64,000 nt of DNA. Origin: Acetobacteraceae bacterium (GTDB lineage: Bacteria > Pseudomonadota > Alphaproteobacteria > Acetobacterales > Acetobacteraceae). Location of the stretch: assembly GCA_027482245.1 (NCBI GenBank), contig JAIXWG010000034.1, positions 1 to 64,000 on the forward strand. The letters run 5' to 3'. The position numbers and the translations under genes were made by a program. Under the pieces are notes generated by a model. It ran no database searches. It was not told the origin of the DNA and saw only the letters and a program-made list of their open reading frames with translations. Positions 51,238 to 60,262 of the stretch are shown here, one piece after another; the stretch's first letter is position 1; every line of letters begins with the position of its first letter.

Positions 51238-52190
51238 TGGACGCGCCCCTGCCCCCCGCCCGCCCGGTGGTCCTCGTCACCGGCCTCTCCGGCGCCGGCA
51301 AGGCCTCGATCCTCCGCACGCTGGAGGATCTGGGGTTCGAGACGGTGGACAACCCGCCGCTCACGATCATCGAGGAGCTGGTAGGCGACGGCGCGACGCC
51401 GCTCGCCATCGGCGTCGATGCCCGCACCCGGGGCTTCGACGCGCCGGAGGTGCTGCGCGTGGTCGCCCGCCTGCGGCTGCGGCCCGATGTCGCGGTCAGC
51501 CTGGTCTTCGCGACGGCGGAGGCGCCGGTCCTTCTCCGCCGCTATTCCGAAACCCGCCGCCGCCACCCCCTCGCCCCGGGCGGCGCGCTCGGCAGCCGGG
51601 TGGACCAGGGCATCGCGCGGGAGGCCGCGCTGCTGGCCCCCCTGCTGGATGCCGCCGATGTGGTGCTCGACACCTCCGACCTGCCGCTGCCGGATTTGCG
51701 GCGCCAGATCGAACGGCGCTTCCGCCCGGCCAATGCGGCGGGCCTCGGCATCGGGGTGATGTCCTTCGGCTTTCCCAAGGGCCTGCCCCGGGAAGCGGAC
51801 CTGGTGCTGGACATGCGCTTCCTGCGCAACCCGCATTACGACCCGGCGCTGCGCCCCATGACCGGGCGTGAATCCCCTATTGCGGCATTTGTCGAGGCCG
51901 ATCCCGCCTTCGCCCCATTCTGGGACCGCATGACGGGCCTGCTGGACCTGCTGTTGCCCCGCTACGTCGCGGAGGGGAAGAAGTACCTGACGCTCGCCTT
52001 CGGCTGCACCGGCGGGCGTCACCGCTCCGTGCTTGTGGCGGAGCGCATGGCATCCCATTTGACGGCGCTGGGCTGGCGCGTGGACCTGATCCACCGCGAA
52101 CTCACCCCCCCGACGACGCCTTCGGCCCATGGCCCGGCGCAGGGGGGATCTTCTGTTGCGGGGCGGGAGGCCCTGTCGCACTCATCATGA
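51237..52190 (+). CDS. rapZ: RNase adapter protein RapZ (YvcJ family)
   Basis: VVLVTGLSGAGKASILRTLEDLGFETVDNPP...LAFGCTGGRHRSVLVAE. Confidence 0.93.
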   Translation: MDAPLPPARPVVLVTGLSGAGKASILRTLEDLGFETVDNPPLTIIEELVGDGATPLAIGVDARTRGFDAPEVLRVVARLRLRPDVAVSLVFATAEAPVLLRRYSETRRRHPLAPGGALGSRVDQGIAREAALLAPLLDAADVVLDTSDLPLPDLRRQIERRFRPANAAGLGIGVMSFGFPKGLPREADLVLDMRFLRNPHYDPALRPMTGRESPIAAFVEADPAFAPFWDRMTGLLDLLLPRYVAEGKKYLTLAFGCTGGRHRSVLVAERMASHLTALGWRVDLIHRELTPPTTPSAHGPAQGGSSVAGREALSHSS

Positions 52191-52654
52191 TCGGATTGGT
52201 CCTCGTCACCCACGGCCGCCTCGCCGAGGAACTGCGTCTCGCCATGGAACACGTGGTGGGCCCGCAATCCTCGGTCGCGACCGTCTGCATCTATCCCGAG
52301 GACAAGCTGGAGACGCGGCGGGAGGATATCCGCAGCTCCATCGCCGGCGTGGACCAGGGGGACGGCGTCGTCGTCCTCACGGACATCCTGGGCGGCACCC
52401 CCTCCAACCTCGCCTTCCAGCTCTGCGACCACCGGACGGTGGAGGTCATCGCGGGCGTGAACCTGCCGCTGCTGGTCAAGCTGGCGAAGATCCGCGGTTC
52501 CGAACCGCTGGCGGAGGCCGTGGCCCACGCCACCGCCGCCGGGCGCAAATACATCGCCTGCGCGGCCGACATGCCGGACGGGCCGAAGCCGAACGGGATC
52601 CCCAACGGCACCCCCAACGGCACACATGCGCGCGACGCCGGAGGCACTGCATGA
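52187..52654 (+). CDS. PTS EIIA component (mannose/fructose family, ManX-like)
   Basis: MIGLVLVTHGRLAEELRLAMEHVVGPQ; VVVLTDILGGTPSNLAF. Confidence 0.92.
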   Translation: MIGLVLVTHGRLAEELRLAMEHVVGPQSSVATVCIYPEDKLETRREDIRSSIAGVDQGDGVVVLTDILGGTPSNLAFQLCDHRTVEVIAGVNLPLLVKLAKIRGSEPLAEAVAHATAAGRKYIACAADMPDGPKPNGIPNGTPNGTHARDAGGTA

Positions 52655-53037
52655 ACGAATGGCCCGATGACGCCGGGGAGGCCAAGGCCAGCGCCCCCGG
52701 CGCGACGCCGATCGGCGCCGTGCTGGCCGAAGGGGATGGGCCCTGCGGCTGCGACCCGTCGGGCGGGCTCGCCATGCGCAAGACGCTGAAGATCATCAAC
52801 AGCCGCGGCCTGCACGCCCGGGCCGCCGCCAAGCTTGTCACGGTTGCCGAACGTTTCTCCGCATGCGTGAATGTCTCCCGCCACGGCCAGACGGTGCCGG
52901 CCTGCTCCATCATGGGCCTCATGATGCTCGGCGCCGGCCAGGGCAGCGAGGTGGTGGTGGAGGCCGAGGGCTGGGACGCCAAGGAAGCGATGGATGCCAT
53001 CGCCGGCCTCATCGAGGCCGGCTTCCATGAAGAGTAG
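52651..53037 (+). CDS. HPr phosphocarrier with N-terminal extension (alternative start at 52774)
   Basis: MRKTLKIINSRGLHARAAAKLVTVAERF; GQTVPACSIMGLMMLGAGQG. Confidence 0.93.
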   Translation: MNEWPDDAGEAKASAPGATPIGAVLAEGDGPCGCDPSGGLAMRKTLKIINSRGLHARAAAKLVTVAERFSACVNVSRHGQTVPACSIMGLMMLGAGQGSEVVVEAEGWDAKEAMDAIAGLIEAGFHEE

Positions 53038-53052
53038 CGCCAAGAAGAGCGG

Positions 53053-54912
53053 ATGATGAAGGCGGAGAAGCCCGAGAAGACGGAAGCGAAGCCCGGCCCG
53101 GTGGCCGACAAGCGTGCCGCGCGCCGGGTGAAGGAAACCGTCATCCGCGGCATCGCCGTCTCCCCCGGCATCGCCATCGGCCCCGTCTTCGACACCACCG
53201 AACCGCCCGCGGAGGCGCCCCGCCGGAGCATCGCGGAAACCGCGGTGGACGCGGAGAAGCAGCGCCTGGCCGCCGCCGTCGCCGCCAGCCGCAAGCAGGT
53301 CGCGAAGCTCAAGATGCGCCTCGGCGTGCTGCCCGAGGAAGCGCAGGAGGAGCTGGAACCCCTCCTCGACGCCTATGCCATGATGCTGGGCGACAGCCGC
53401 CTGATCCGCGGCGCCCGCAAGCGCATCGAAAGCAACCTGCTGGCCGCCGAGACCGCGGTGGCGGATGAGGCCGATGCGATCGCGGATGTCATCCTCTCCG
53501 CCAAGGATGACGACAAGGCCGGGCTCCGCCGCCGCGCCGGGGAGGTGCGGGAGATCGCCCGCCGCCTGACCCGCAACCTGACGGAGAACCCCTTCCGCAG
53601 CTTCAAGGACGTGCCGGAAGGCGCGATCCTGGTGGCGGAGGAGCTGACGCCGGCCGATGCCGCGCTCCTCGACCCCTCCCGCATCGTCGGCGTGGCGACG
53701 GAGGAAGGCGGCGCCGATGGCCACACCGCCATCATGCTCCGCGCCCTCGGCATCCCCGCGGTGCTCGGCGCCCATGGGCTGACGGAAGCCGCCAGGCGCG
53801 GGGACCAGATGGTGCTGGACGGCGCCGCCGGCACCATCGCGCTGCACCCCACCCCCGCTACCCTCGCCTGGGCCAAGGAACAGGTCGGCGTCTATGCGCG
53901 GGAACGCACCAAGCTCGCCAAGCTGCGGCGCCTGCCCTCCGTCACCACGGATGGGGAGGCGGTGGAGCTCCAGGCCAACATGGAGATCCCGGCGGAACTG
54001 CCGTTGATCGCCCAGGCCGGCGCCCAGGGCATCGGCCTGCTGCGGACCGAGTTCCTGTTCATGAACCGGGAGGATCTGCCGGACGAGGATGCGCAGGTCG
54101 CCGCCTATGCCCCGATCGTGGAGGCCATGGCCGGCGACCCCATCACCATCCGCGTCCTCGACTGGGGCGGGGAGAAGGAGATGGAGGCGCTGGCCGCCGG
54201 CGTCCCCTCCCAGACCAGCGCCAACCCCGCGCTCGGGCTGCGCGGCATCCGCATGCTGCTGAAGCGGCCCGAACTGTTGGAGGCGCAGTTCGCCGCCATC
54301 CTCCGCGTCGCCAGCCGCGCGCCCGAAGGCGCGGTGCGCGTGCTGCTGCCCATGGTCACCATCCCCGCCGAGGTGAAGGCGGCGCGGGAGGTCTATGAGC
54401 GCGTGGCCCGCCGGCTCCGCCGGCGCGGCGAGAAGCTGCCGGAGAAGCTGCCCGAGCTGGGCGCGATGATCGAGACGCCGGGCGCGGCGCTGGCCGCCGA
54501 CGCCATCGCGCTGGAGGCCGATTTCTTCGCCATCGGCACCAACGACCTGGCCATGTACACGCTGGCCGTGGACCGGGGGGATGCGGAGGTCGCGCATCTG
54601 TACGACCCGCTGCACCCCGCCGTGCTGCGCCTGATGCAGTTCGCGACCGAGGCGGCGCTGCGGCTGCGCATGCCCGTTTCCGTCTGCGGGGAGATGGGCG
54701 GCAATCCGCGCCTCGTGCCGCTGCTGCTGGGGCTCGGCATCCGCTGCCTGTCCATGAATGCCAGCGCCATCCCGCGCGTGAAGCAGGCGGTGCGCTCGCT
54801 CGACATCGGCGATTGCGCCCGCTTCGCCCGCCGCGTGATGGAACAATCCGATCCCGCCCGCATCCGTGAACTGGTCGATGGCTTCGCGACCGGGGTGACG
54901 GAGCGCGGCTGA
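53053..54912 (+). CDS. ptsP: Phosphoenolpyruvate-protein phosphotransferase (PTS EI)
   Basis: GGADGHTAIMLRALGIPAVLGAHG; LLRTEFLFMNREDLPDEDAQ; PVSVCGEMGGNPRLVPLLLGLG. Confidence 0.95.
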   Translation: MMKAEKPEKTEAKPGPVADKRAARRVKETVIRGIAVSPGIAIGPVFDTTEPPAEAPRRSIAETAVDAEKQRLAAAVAASRKQVAKLKMRLGVLPEEAQEELEPLLDAYAMMLGDSRLIRGARKRIESNLLAAETAVADEADAIADVILSAKDDDKAGLRRRAGEVREIARRLTRNLTENPFRSFKDVPEGAILVAEELTPADAALLDPSRIVGVATEEGGADGHTAIMLRALGIPAVLGAHGLTEAARRGDQMVLDGAAGTIALHPTPATLAWAKEQVGVYARERTKLAKLRRLPSVTTDGEAVELQANMEIPAELPLIAQAGAQGIGLLRTEFLFMNREDLPDEDAQVAAYAPIVEAMAGDPITIRVLDWGGEKEMEALAAGVPSQTSANPALGLRGIRMLLKRPELLEAQFAAILRVASRAPEGAVRVLLPMVTIPAEVKAAREVYERVARRLRRRGEKLPEKLPELGAMIETPGAALAADAIALEADFFAIGTNDLAMYTLAVDRGDAEVAHLYDPLHPAVLRLMQFATEAALRLRMPVSVCGEMGGNPRLVPLLLGLGIRCLSMNASAIPRVKQAVRSLDIGDCARFARRVMEQSDPARIRELVDGFATGVTERG

Positions 54913-54948
54913 GCTTCATCGCCGTCCCGGGGTGCCACTGCCGCCCGC

Positions 54949-55548
54949 ATGAACGACGCCGCCGGCCGCATCGGGCCCGCCTTCTACCTCGCCGGTGATT
55001 CCTTCCCGGATGACGTGGGCGTCGAACGCGCCCTCGCCCCGCGCCTCACCCCCCATCTCGATGGCTGGATCGGCCAGGCGGCGCTGGCGGGGGCCGCCGG
55101 CGGCCGCATCGACCCCTGCATCGCGACGCGCGCGGCGCAGCTGGAAGGCGCGCTGCCGGCGGGGCCGGCCTTGCGCCGGGTGGTGCTGATCGGCCGGTCC
55201 TCGGGCGCGCGGGTGGTGACGGAGGTCGCCTGCCGCCAGCCCGTGCTGGCGGTGATCTGCCTCGGCTATCCCTTCCGCCGGCCTGGCGGGCCGGAGGAGC
55301 CGGAACGCCACGCCCATCTGGCCGGGCTCGCGGTGCCGACGCTGATCCTGCAGGGCAAGCGCGACGACTACGGATCGGCGGAGGCGGCCGGCCGCTACGC
55401 CCTGTCGCCCGCCATCCGGCTGAAGGCGCTGGAGGCGGACCACCGGCTGCGCCTGGCGGCCCCGGCCTGGGATGCGGCCTGCCGCCTGATCCGGGCCTTC
55501 TGGGGCGTGGCGGCGCATGGCCTCGCCCGCGGGCCGCTCACGGGTTGA
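54949..55548 (+). CDS. Alpha/beta-hydrolase family protein
   Basis: VVLIGRSSGARVVTEVACRQP nucleophile-elbow-like; LAVPTLILQGKRDDYGS...ADHRL. Confidence 0.72.
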   Translation: MNDAAGRIGPAFYLAGDSFPDDVGVERALAPRLTPHLDGWIGQAALAGAAGGRIDPCIATRAAQLEGALPAGPALRRVVLIGRSSGARVVTEVACRQPVLAVICLGYPFRRPGGPEEPERHAHLAGLAVPTLILQGKRDDYGSAEAAGRYALSPAIRLKALEADHRLRLAAPAWDAACRLIRAFWGVAAHGLARGPLTG

Positions 55549-55650
55549 TGATCGGCCCGGGTCTTTCGCCCCTTTCCCGCCGCGATCATGCCTCCCCGGT
55601 GCCCTGCGGCATCCGGAGGCTCCGGGCATTGCCACGGAAAGGGGATCGCC

Positions 55651-55857
55651 ATGCCGCCCATCCGCCGCGCCGCCGCCACCGGGTTGCTGGCGCTCTGGCT
55701 GTCGCCGCTGCCGCCGGAGGCGGCCGGGACGTCCGCGCCGACGGAGGCCGCGCAGCCGGCCGGGGAGCCGCGCGCGCAGGCGCTGCTGGAAGCCTGGCGC
55801 GACAGCCAGCGCCGGCGCGACCGGGGCGGGACGGGCGGGCAGGAGAAGGAAGGGTAG
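55651..55857 (+). CDS. Small hypothetical secreted protein
   Basis: MPPIRRAAATGLLALWLSPLPPEAAG...; weak support. Confidence 0.35.
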   Translation: MPPIRRAAATGLLALWLSPLPPEAAGTSAPTEAAQPAGEPRAQALLEAWRDSQRRRDRGGTGGQEKEG

Positions 55858-56015
55858 GCCGGCGAAAGGGCTGGCTCCGGGCTTGTGATCCTGTTATGTT
55901 CCCGTTCTGCCACACCATGATCACGTCCGATGCCCCGGGAAACGCCCCAGGAATCGGTGCTAAAAGTGCTAAAAAGGGTTAGTCGGGTTAGTGGACCGTG
56001 CCGATGCCGGGCCGC

Positions 56016-56732
56016 TCAGGGCACCACGGGCACCGGCAGCACGCCGATCCCCGGCCTGGCGAAGAGGTAGCCCTGCATGGCCCGCACGCCCATGGCGCGC
56101 AGCGCCTGCATCTCGCCCACCGTCTCCACCCCCTCCACCACCGGCACCAGGCCGAAGGCGTTCAGCTGGGCCAGCGTCAGGCGCACCTGTTCCAGCCGGC
56201 GGGGATCGAGGTCGAGGCCCATGATCACCTCCCGCGCGATCTTGGCGCCATCCGCCCGCCAGGCCATCAGCAGCGGCATCCGCGCATGGCCCGTGCCGAC
56301 ATCGTCGAGCGCGATGCGAAGCCCCCGGCGCTGCAGGGCGGAGAGTTCGACGGCCAGCGCCTCCGGATCGTCCACCGGCTCCATCTCGCTGATCTCGAAC
56401 ACCAGGCGGTCCAGCGGGAAGCCCAGCGCCACCGCGTCATCCGCCGTGCGGGTCACACCGAATTCCGGGTGGGCGACGCAGCCGGGATAGAGGTTCAGCG
56501 TCAGCGCCGCCGTGGTGGATGGCAGGCCGAGGCGCAGCGCCTCCTCCATCGCCGCGCGGCGGATCTCCGCATCCACCCGGTAGCGGTCCGGCAGCGGGAT
56601 CGCCGCCAGCACGCTGCCCGCGGATTGCCCGCCCCGGCCGCGCACCAGCGCTTCCTGCGCGATGGTCAGGCCGGTTTCCACGTCCACGATGGGCTGGAAG
56701 GCAATGACGAAGGGGGGCGAAGGGGGCGTCAC
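56016..56732 (-). CDS. Stand-alone EAL domain protein (c-di-GMP phosphodiesterase-like)
   Basis: FQPIVDVETGLTIAQEALVRG; LDRLVFEISEME; LRIALDDVGTGHARM; VPVVEGVET; QGYLFARP. Confidence 0.9.
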   Translation of the reverse strand: MTPPSPPFVIAFQPIVDVETGLTIAQEALVRGRGGQSAGSVLAAIPLPDRYRVDAEIRRAAMEEALRLGLPSTTAALTLNLYPGCVAHPEFGVTRTADDAVALGFPLDRLVFEISEMEPVDDPEALAVELSALQRRGLRIALDDVGTGHARMPLLMAWRADGAKIAREVIMGLDLDPRRLEQVRLTLAQLNAFGLVPVVEGVETVGEMQALRAMGVRAMQGYLFARPGIGVLPVPVVP

Positions 56733-56835
56733 AAGTATTATTCAGTCCCACAATTGGCCGGTACGCACCAGCGCGACGCACCCGCCTTCATGTCGCCGGG
56801 TTGCGCCGCGCGGCCGCCGGCCGCACATCCCCGCC

Positions 56836-58008
56836 ATGGCATCCCCCGCCGGCACCGGCCGATTACTGCTCATCCTCGGCCTGGCCTGCTTCGCGGCGAA
56901 CCTCGCCATGCGGTCGCTGGACCCGCTGGTCGGCGTGCTGGCCGGGGAATTCCTCCGGCCGCCGGAGACGGTAGCGCTGCTGTCGACGGCCTTCTCGCTC
57001 CCCTATGCGCTGGTGCAGCCGGTGCTGGGGCCGGTGGGCGACGCGGTGGGCAAGCGCCGCGTCATCCGTGCCTGCCTGGTGGTGCTGGTGCTGGCGCTGG
57101 TCGGGCACCTCTTCGTCACGGACCTGGCGACGCTGGCCGTGCTGCGGATGATCGCGGGGGGCGCCGCGGGCGGCACCTTTCCGCTCTGTATCGCCACCAT
57201 CGGCGACCGCGTCCGGATCGAGGACCGGCAGCTGGCGCTCTCCCGCCTGCTGGTCGCGGGGCTGACGGGCTCGGCGGCCGGGGCGCTGCTGGGCGCGGCG
57301 CTGGAGCCCTATCTGGGCTGGCGGGGCGTCAGCCTGGTCTGCGCCGTTGCCGCGGCGGGGGCGGTGCTGGTGCTGCGGCGGGAGGCGGGCGAGGCTCCCG
57401 TGGCCCCGCGCCGGCTGAACCTGGCGGAGGCGCTGGCCCGCTACCGCCAGCTCTGGTCGCTGCGCGCGGCGCGGGTGCTCTATGGCAGCGTCTTCCTGGA
57501 GGGGATGCTGGTCTTCGGCATCTTCCCCTTCATCGCCCCCCTGGTGATCGAGCGTGGCCTGGGTGGGCAGCGGGAGGCCGGGCTGGCCGTCGCCGCCTTC
57601 GCCGGTGGCGGCTTCCTCTTCGCCGCGCTGGCGCCGGCGATGCTGCGGATCGGCGGGCAGCGCCTGACGCTGCGCTTCGGCGGCTTCGTCGCGGCATCCG
57701 GCATGGTGGCGCAGGCGCTGGCGCCGAATGCCTGGGTCTTGGTGGCAGGCTGCCTGGTGCTCGGGCTCGGCTTCTACATGATGCACAGCGCGATCCAGAC
57801 CCGGGTGACGGAGGTGGCACCCCAGGCCCGCGGCAGCGCGGTGGCCATGCACGCCTTCTGCTTCTTCATGGGCCAGTCGCTGGGCCCGGCCGTGATGGGC
57901 CTCGGGCGGGGCGCGCTGGGGGCGGAGCCGCCGCTGTTCATCGCCGCCGCGGGGCTCGCCGGCCTCGGCCTGTTCCTGGCCCGGACGGGGCCCCGGCCGC
58001 GGGCCTGA
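56836..58008 (+). CDS. MFS transporter
   Basis: 12-TM type; ALVQPVLGPVGDAVGKRRVIRACLVVLVLALVG. Confidence 0.9.
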   Translation: MASPAGTGRLLLILGLACFAANLAMRSLDPLVGVLAGEFLRPPETVALLSTAFSLPYALVQPVLGPVGDAVGKRRVIRACLVVLVLALVGHLFVTDLATLAVLRMIAGGAAGGTFPLCIATIGDRVRIEDRQLALSRLLVAGLTGSAAGALLGAALEPYLGWRGVSLVCAVAAAGAVLVLRREAGEAPVAPRRLNLAEALARYRQLWSLRAARVLYGSVFLEGMLVFGIFPFIAPLVIERGLGGQREAGLAVAAFAGGGFLFAALAPAMLRIGGQRLTLRFGGFVAASGMVAQALAPNAWVLVAGCLVLGLGFYMMHSAIQTRVTEVAPQARGSAVAMHAFCFFMGQSLGPAVMGLGRGALGAEPPLFIAAAGLAGLGLFLARTGPRPRA

Positions 58009-58015
58009 GGTTCGC

Positions 58016-58219
58016 GATTCGCCCCGCTGATGGAACGCAGGGTGAATCGGAACAGGGCGAGGCCAGGCACCATCCCCTGGAATCAACGCCCTGGCCCGAG
58101 TCGGCGGAACGAATCGCTGACCTGGGCCGGATGTTCGCACCCCCCAACATCTGGGGGGCGCGTTCCCATTCGCGGCACAACCGCGTTCCCCGAGTCGCGC
58201 CCGAGTCGCACCCCGAGTC
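58016..58219. promoter_or_regulatory. Cluster of eight GANTC sites in a convergent intergenic region
   Basis: GANTC at 58016, 58044, 58080, 58098, 58111, 58192, 58203, 58215. Confidence 0.7.
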
Positions 58220-58349
58220 GTGGAACCCCTGGATCCGACCAAATGACCGGCCCTTTCGCGTGACCGCTTCAGGGCCCCTCAGACGCCGGGCGGAAACCTC
58301 CGGTTTCCTTGGCTTCGCCGCATAAGCGGCGGCGCCCATTCGGGCGCTC

Positions 58350-58371
58350 GGACCGGTCAAGCGACCGGTCC
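58350..58371. terminator. Hairpin preceding the DUF1674-like gene stop
   Basis: ggaccggtc-aagc-gaccggtcc, 9-bp perfect stem. Confidence 0.5.
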
Positions 58372-58378
58372 GCCGGTA

Positions 58379-58666
58379 TCAGAAGTCGGTCGCGCGGCCC
58401 TTCTGTTCCCAGTCGCCATAGCGTGTGGGCTCAGGCCCCTTCGGCCCGCCGACCTCCTTCGGAAGGGCCAGGCGCATCGGCTCCCCGCTCGGCGGATCGC
58501 CGACGGGCTTGGGCGGCGTCTCCCCGGGCAGGGGCATGTCGCCATCCGGCGGCGGCTGGATCACCGGCGGTTCCGGGGAGGGCGGCTGGCCGGGGGGCGG
58601 GCCGGGCGGATCGCTCGGCGGGATGGGAAGCTGCTGGGCCATCGGGCCGTGATTGGCGTTGCTCAT
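58379..58666 (-). CDS. DUF1674/SDHAF4-like protein with Pro-rich N-terminal extension
   Basis: C-terminus LALPKEVGGPKGPEPTRYGDWEQKGRATDF matches the DUF1674 signature; N-terminus LPIPPSDPPGPPPGQPPSPEPPVIQPPPDGD. Confidence 0.82.
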   Translation of the reverse strand: MSNANHGPMAQQLPIPPSDPPGPPPGQPPSPEPPVIQPPPDGDMPLPGETPPKPVGDPPSGEPMRLALPKEVGGPKGPEPTRYGDWEQKGRATDF

Positions 58667-58748
58667 GCCCCACATGTAGGACCTCCTCGCGCTGATGCGG
58701 ACCCCTGCAACGCGCGGCGCGGGCGAAAGACGAAAGGATCGGTGGCGC

Positions 58749-59735
58749 ATGAGCGGATACGTCAGGACAGCCGTGCTGCTGGCGGCGATGACGGCGATCT
58801 TCGTGGGTGTCGGCTTCGTCATCGGCGGCCAGCAGGGCATGGTCATCGCCTTCCTGGTGGCCTGCGGCATGAACGTCTTCGCGTGGTGGAACAGCGACCG
58901 CGTCGTGCTCGGCATGCACAACGCCCAGCCCATCGGCCCCGCGGACGCGCCGCGGCTCTTCGCCATGACGCAGGCGCTGGCCACCCGCGCCGGCCTGCCC
59001 ATGCCGGCGCTCTACGTGATCCATGAGGACCAGCCCAACGCCTTCGCCACCGGCCGCAGCCCGGACCGCGCGGCAGTCGCCGTGAACACCGGCCTACTCG
59101 ATCTGATGCCGGAGCGGGAGGTGGCGGGCGTCATCGCCCATGAACTCGCCCATATCCGCAACCGCGACACGCTGATCATGACCATCACGGCGACCATCGC
59201 GGGCGCCATCGGCATGCTGGCGCAGTTCGGCTTCCTCTTCGGTGGCCGCACCCAGGATGGGCGCCAGAACCCCTTCGGCCCGATCGGCGCCATCCTGCTG
59301 GTGGTCCTGGCCCCCATCGCCGCCGCTGTCGTGCAGATGGCGATCAGCCGGTCCCGGGAATACGAGGCCGACCGCGTCGGCGCCGAGATCGCGGGCGATG
59401 CGGAGGGCCTGGCCAATGCCCTGATGCGGCTTGAAGCCTACAAGGAAGGCCGGGTGAACGAGGCCGCGGAAGCCAACCCGGCCTCCGCCCATGTCTTCAT
59501 CATCAACCCGCTCTCGGGCCTTAGGATGGATGGGCTGTTCTCCACCCACCCCAGCACGGCGAACCGGGTGGCGGCGCTGCAGGCGCTGGCCGGGCGGATG
59601 GGCCCGCCGCCCGGTGCCATGACGCCGCCGCCGCGGCGGATGCCGCAGGCCGGCGGCCCCCGGCCAGGCGTGCAGCCCGGCCCCTGGTCCAACCCCGGCT
59701 CCCATGGGGGCGGGCGGCGGAACCCATGGGGCTGA
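58749..59735 (+). CDS. htpX: Zinc metalloprotease HtpX
   Basis: [66 protein letters not shown]. Confidence 0.96.
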   Translation: MSGYVRTAVLLAAMTAIFVGVGFVIGGQQGMVIAFLVACGMNVFAWWNSDRVVLGMHNAQPIGPADAPRLFAMTQALATRAGLPMPALYVIHEDQPNAFATGRSPDRAAVAVNTGLLDLMPEREVAGVIAHELAHIRNRDTLIMTITATIAGAIGMLAQFGFLFGGRTQDGRQNPFGPIGAILLVVLAPIAAAVVQMAISRSREYEADRVGAEIAGDAEGLANALMRLEAYKEGRVNEAAEANPASAHVFIINPLSGLRMDGLFSTHPSTANRVAALQALAGRMGPPPGAMTPPPRRMPQAGGPRPGVQPGPWSNPGSHGGGRRNPWG

Positions 59736-60097
59736 TCCTTCGTTGGCCCCGGCATCCCCGTGAAGGATCGCCGGAGATGCCGGGCCGAGAGGGTTGGAAC
59801 CGCCTGCCGATCCTGGTGCGCTTCCTGCTGTCCCACGCCGCGATCGGCTTCGGGATCTCGGCCATTGCGACCACCGCCTTCGTGCTGGCGAACCCCGGCG
59901 GCGCCGGCGGCATCCTGCTGAACGCCGCGGGGCATTGGTGGCCGGTGGTGGTGCTGTGGTTCTTCCTCGGCCTCACCTTCGGCAGCGCCCAGATCGGCGC
60001 CGCGACCATGCTGCTGGCCGAAAGGCCGGAGCCCCCGCGCCGCCCGGGCGGCGGCAACCGTGCCCCGGCCCTGATCCCGGTCCCTGTCCGCCGCTAG
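59726..60097 (+). CDS. Hypothetical membrane protein
   Basis: Two hydrophobic segments; start overlaps htpX end; TAG stop lies in the left TIR. Confidence 0.55.
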   Translation: MGLILRWPRHPREGSPEMPGREGWNRLPILVRFLLSHAAIGFGISAIATTAFVLANPGGAGGILLNAAGHWWPVVVLWFFLGLTFGSAQIGAATMLLAERPEPPRRPGGGNRAPALIPVPVRR

Positions 60098-60262
60098 GGC
60101 CTGTGGACACTTGGCCCGGGATGCAATCGGCGAGTGGATTTTCGTGGCTGGAAGGCGGGGGCGGGGCGGCGATGGGGTTCCATCGTCGCCCTGACCCCAA
60201 CGCCCCAGGCGCGGAAAGACGCCGCCGAGTGCGCCCGCAGCCAAGTGTCCACAGGCCCTAGC
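60093..60262. mobile_element. MITE-like 170-bp foldback element, 23-bp perfect TIRs, flanked by/ending in CTAG
   Basis: gctagggcctgtggacacttggc at 60093-60115, exact reverse complement at 60240-60262; interior is an imperfect palindrome centred near 60177. Confidence 0.75.

Noticed and set aside
52291-54846. 851-aa minus-strand ORF
   Set aside because: Antisense to EIIA, HPr and EI genes, which are unambiguous.
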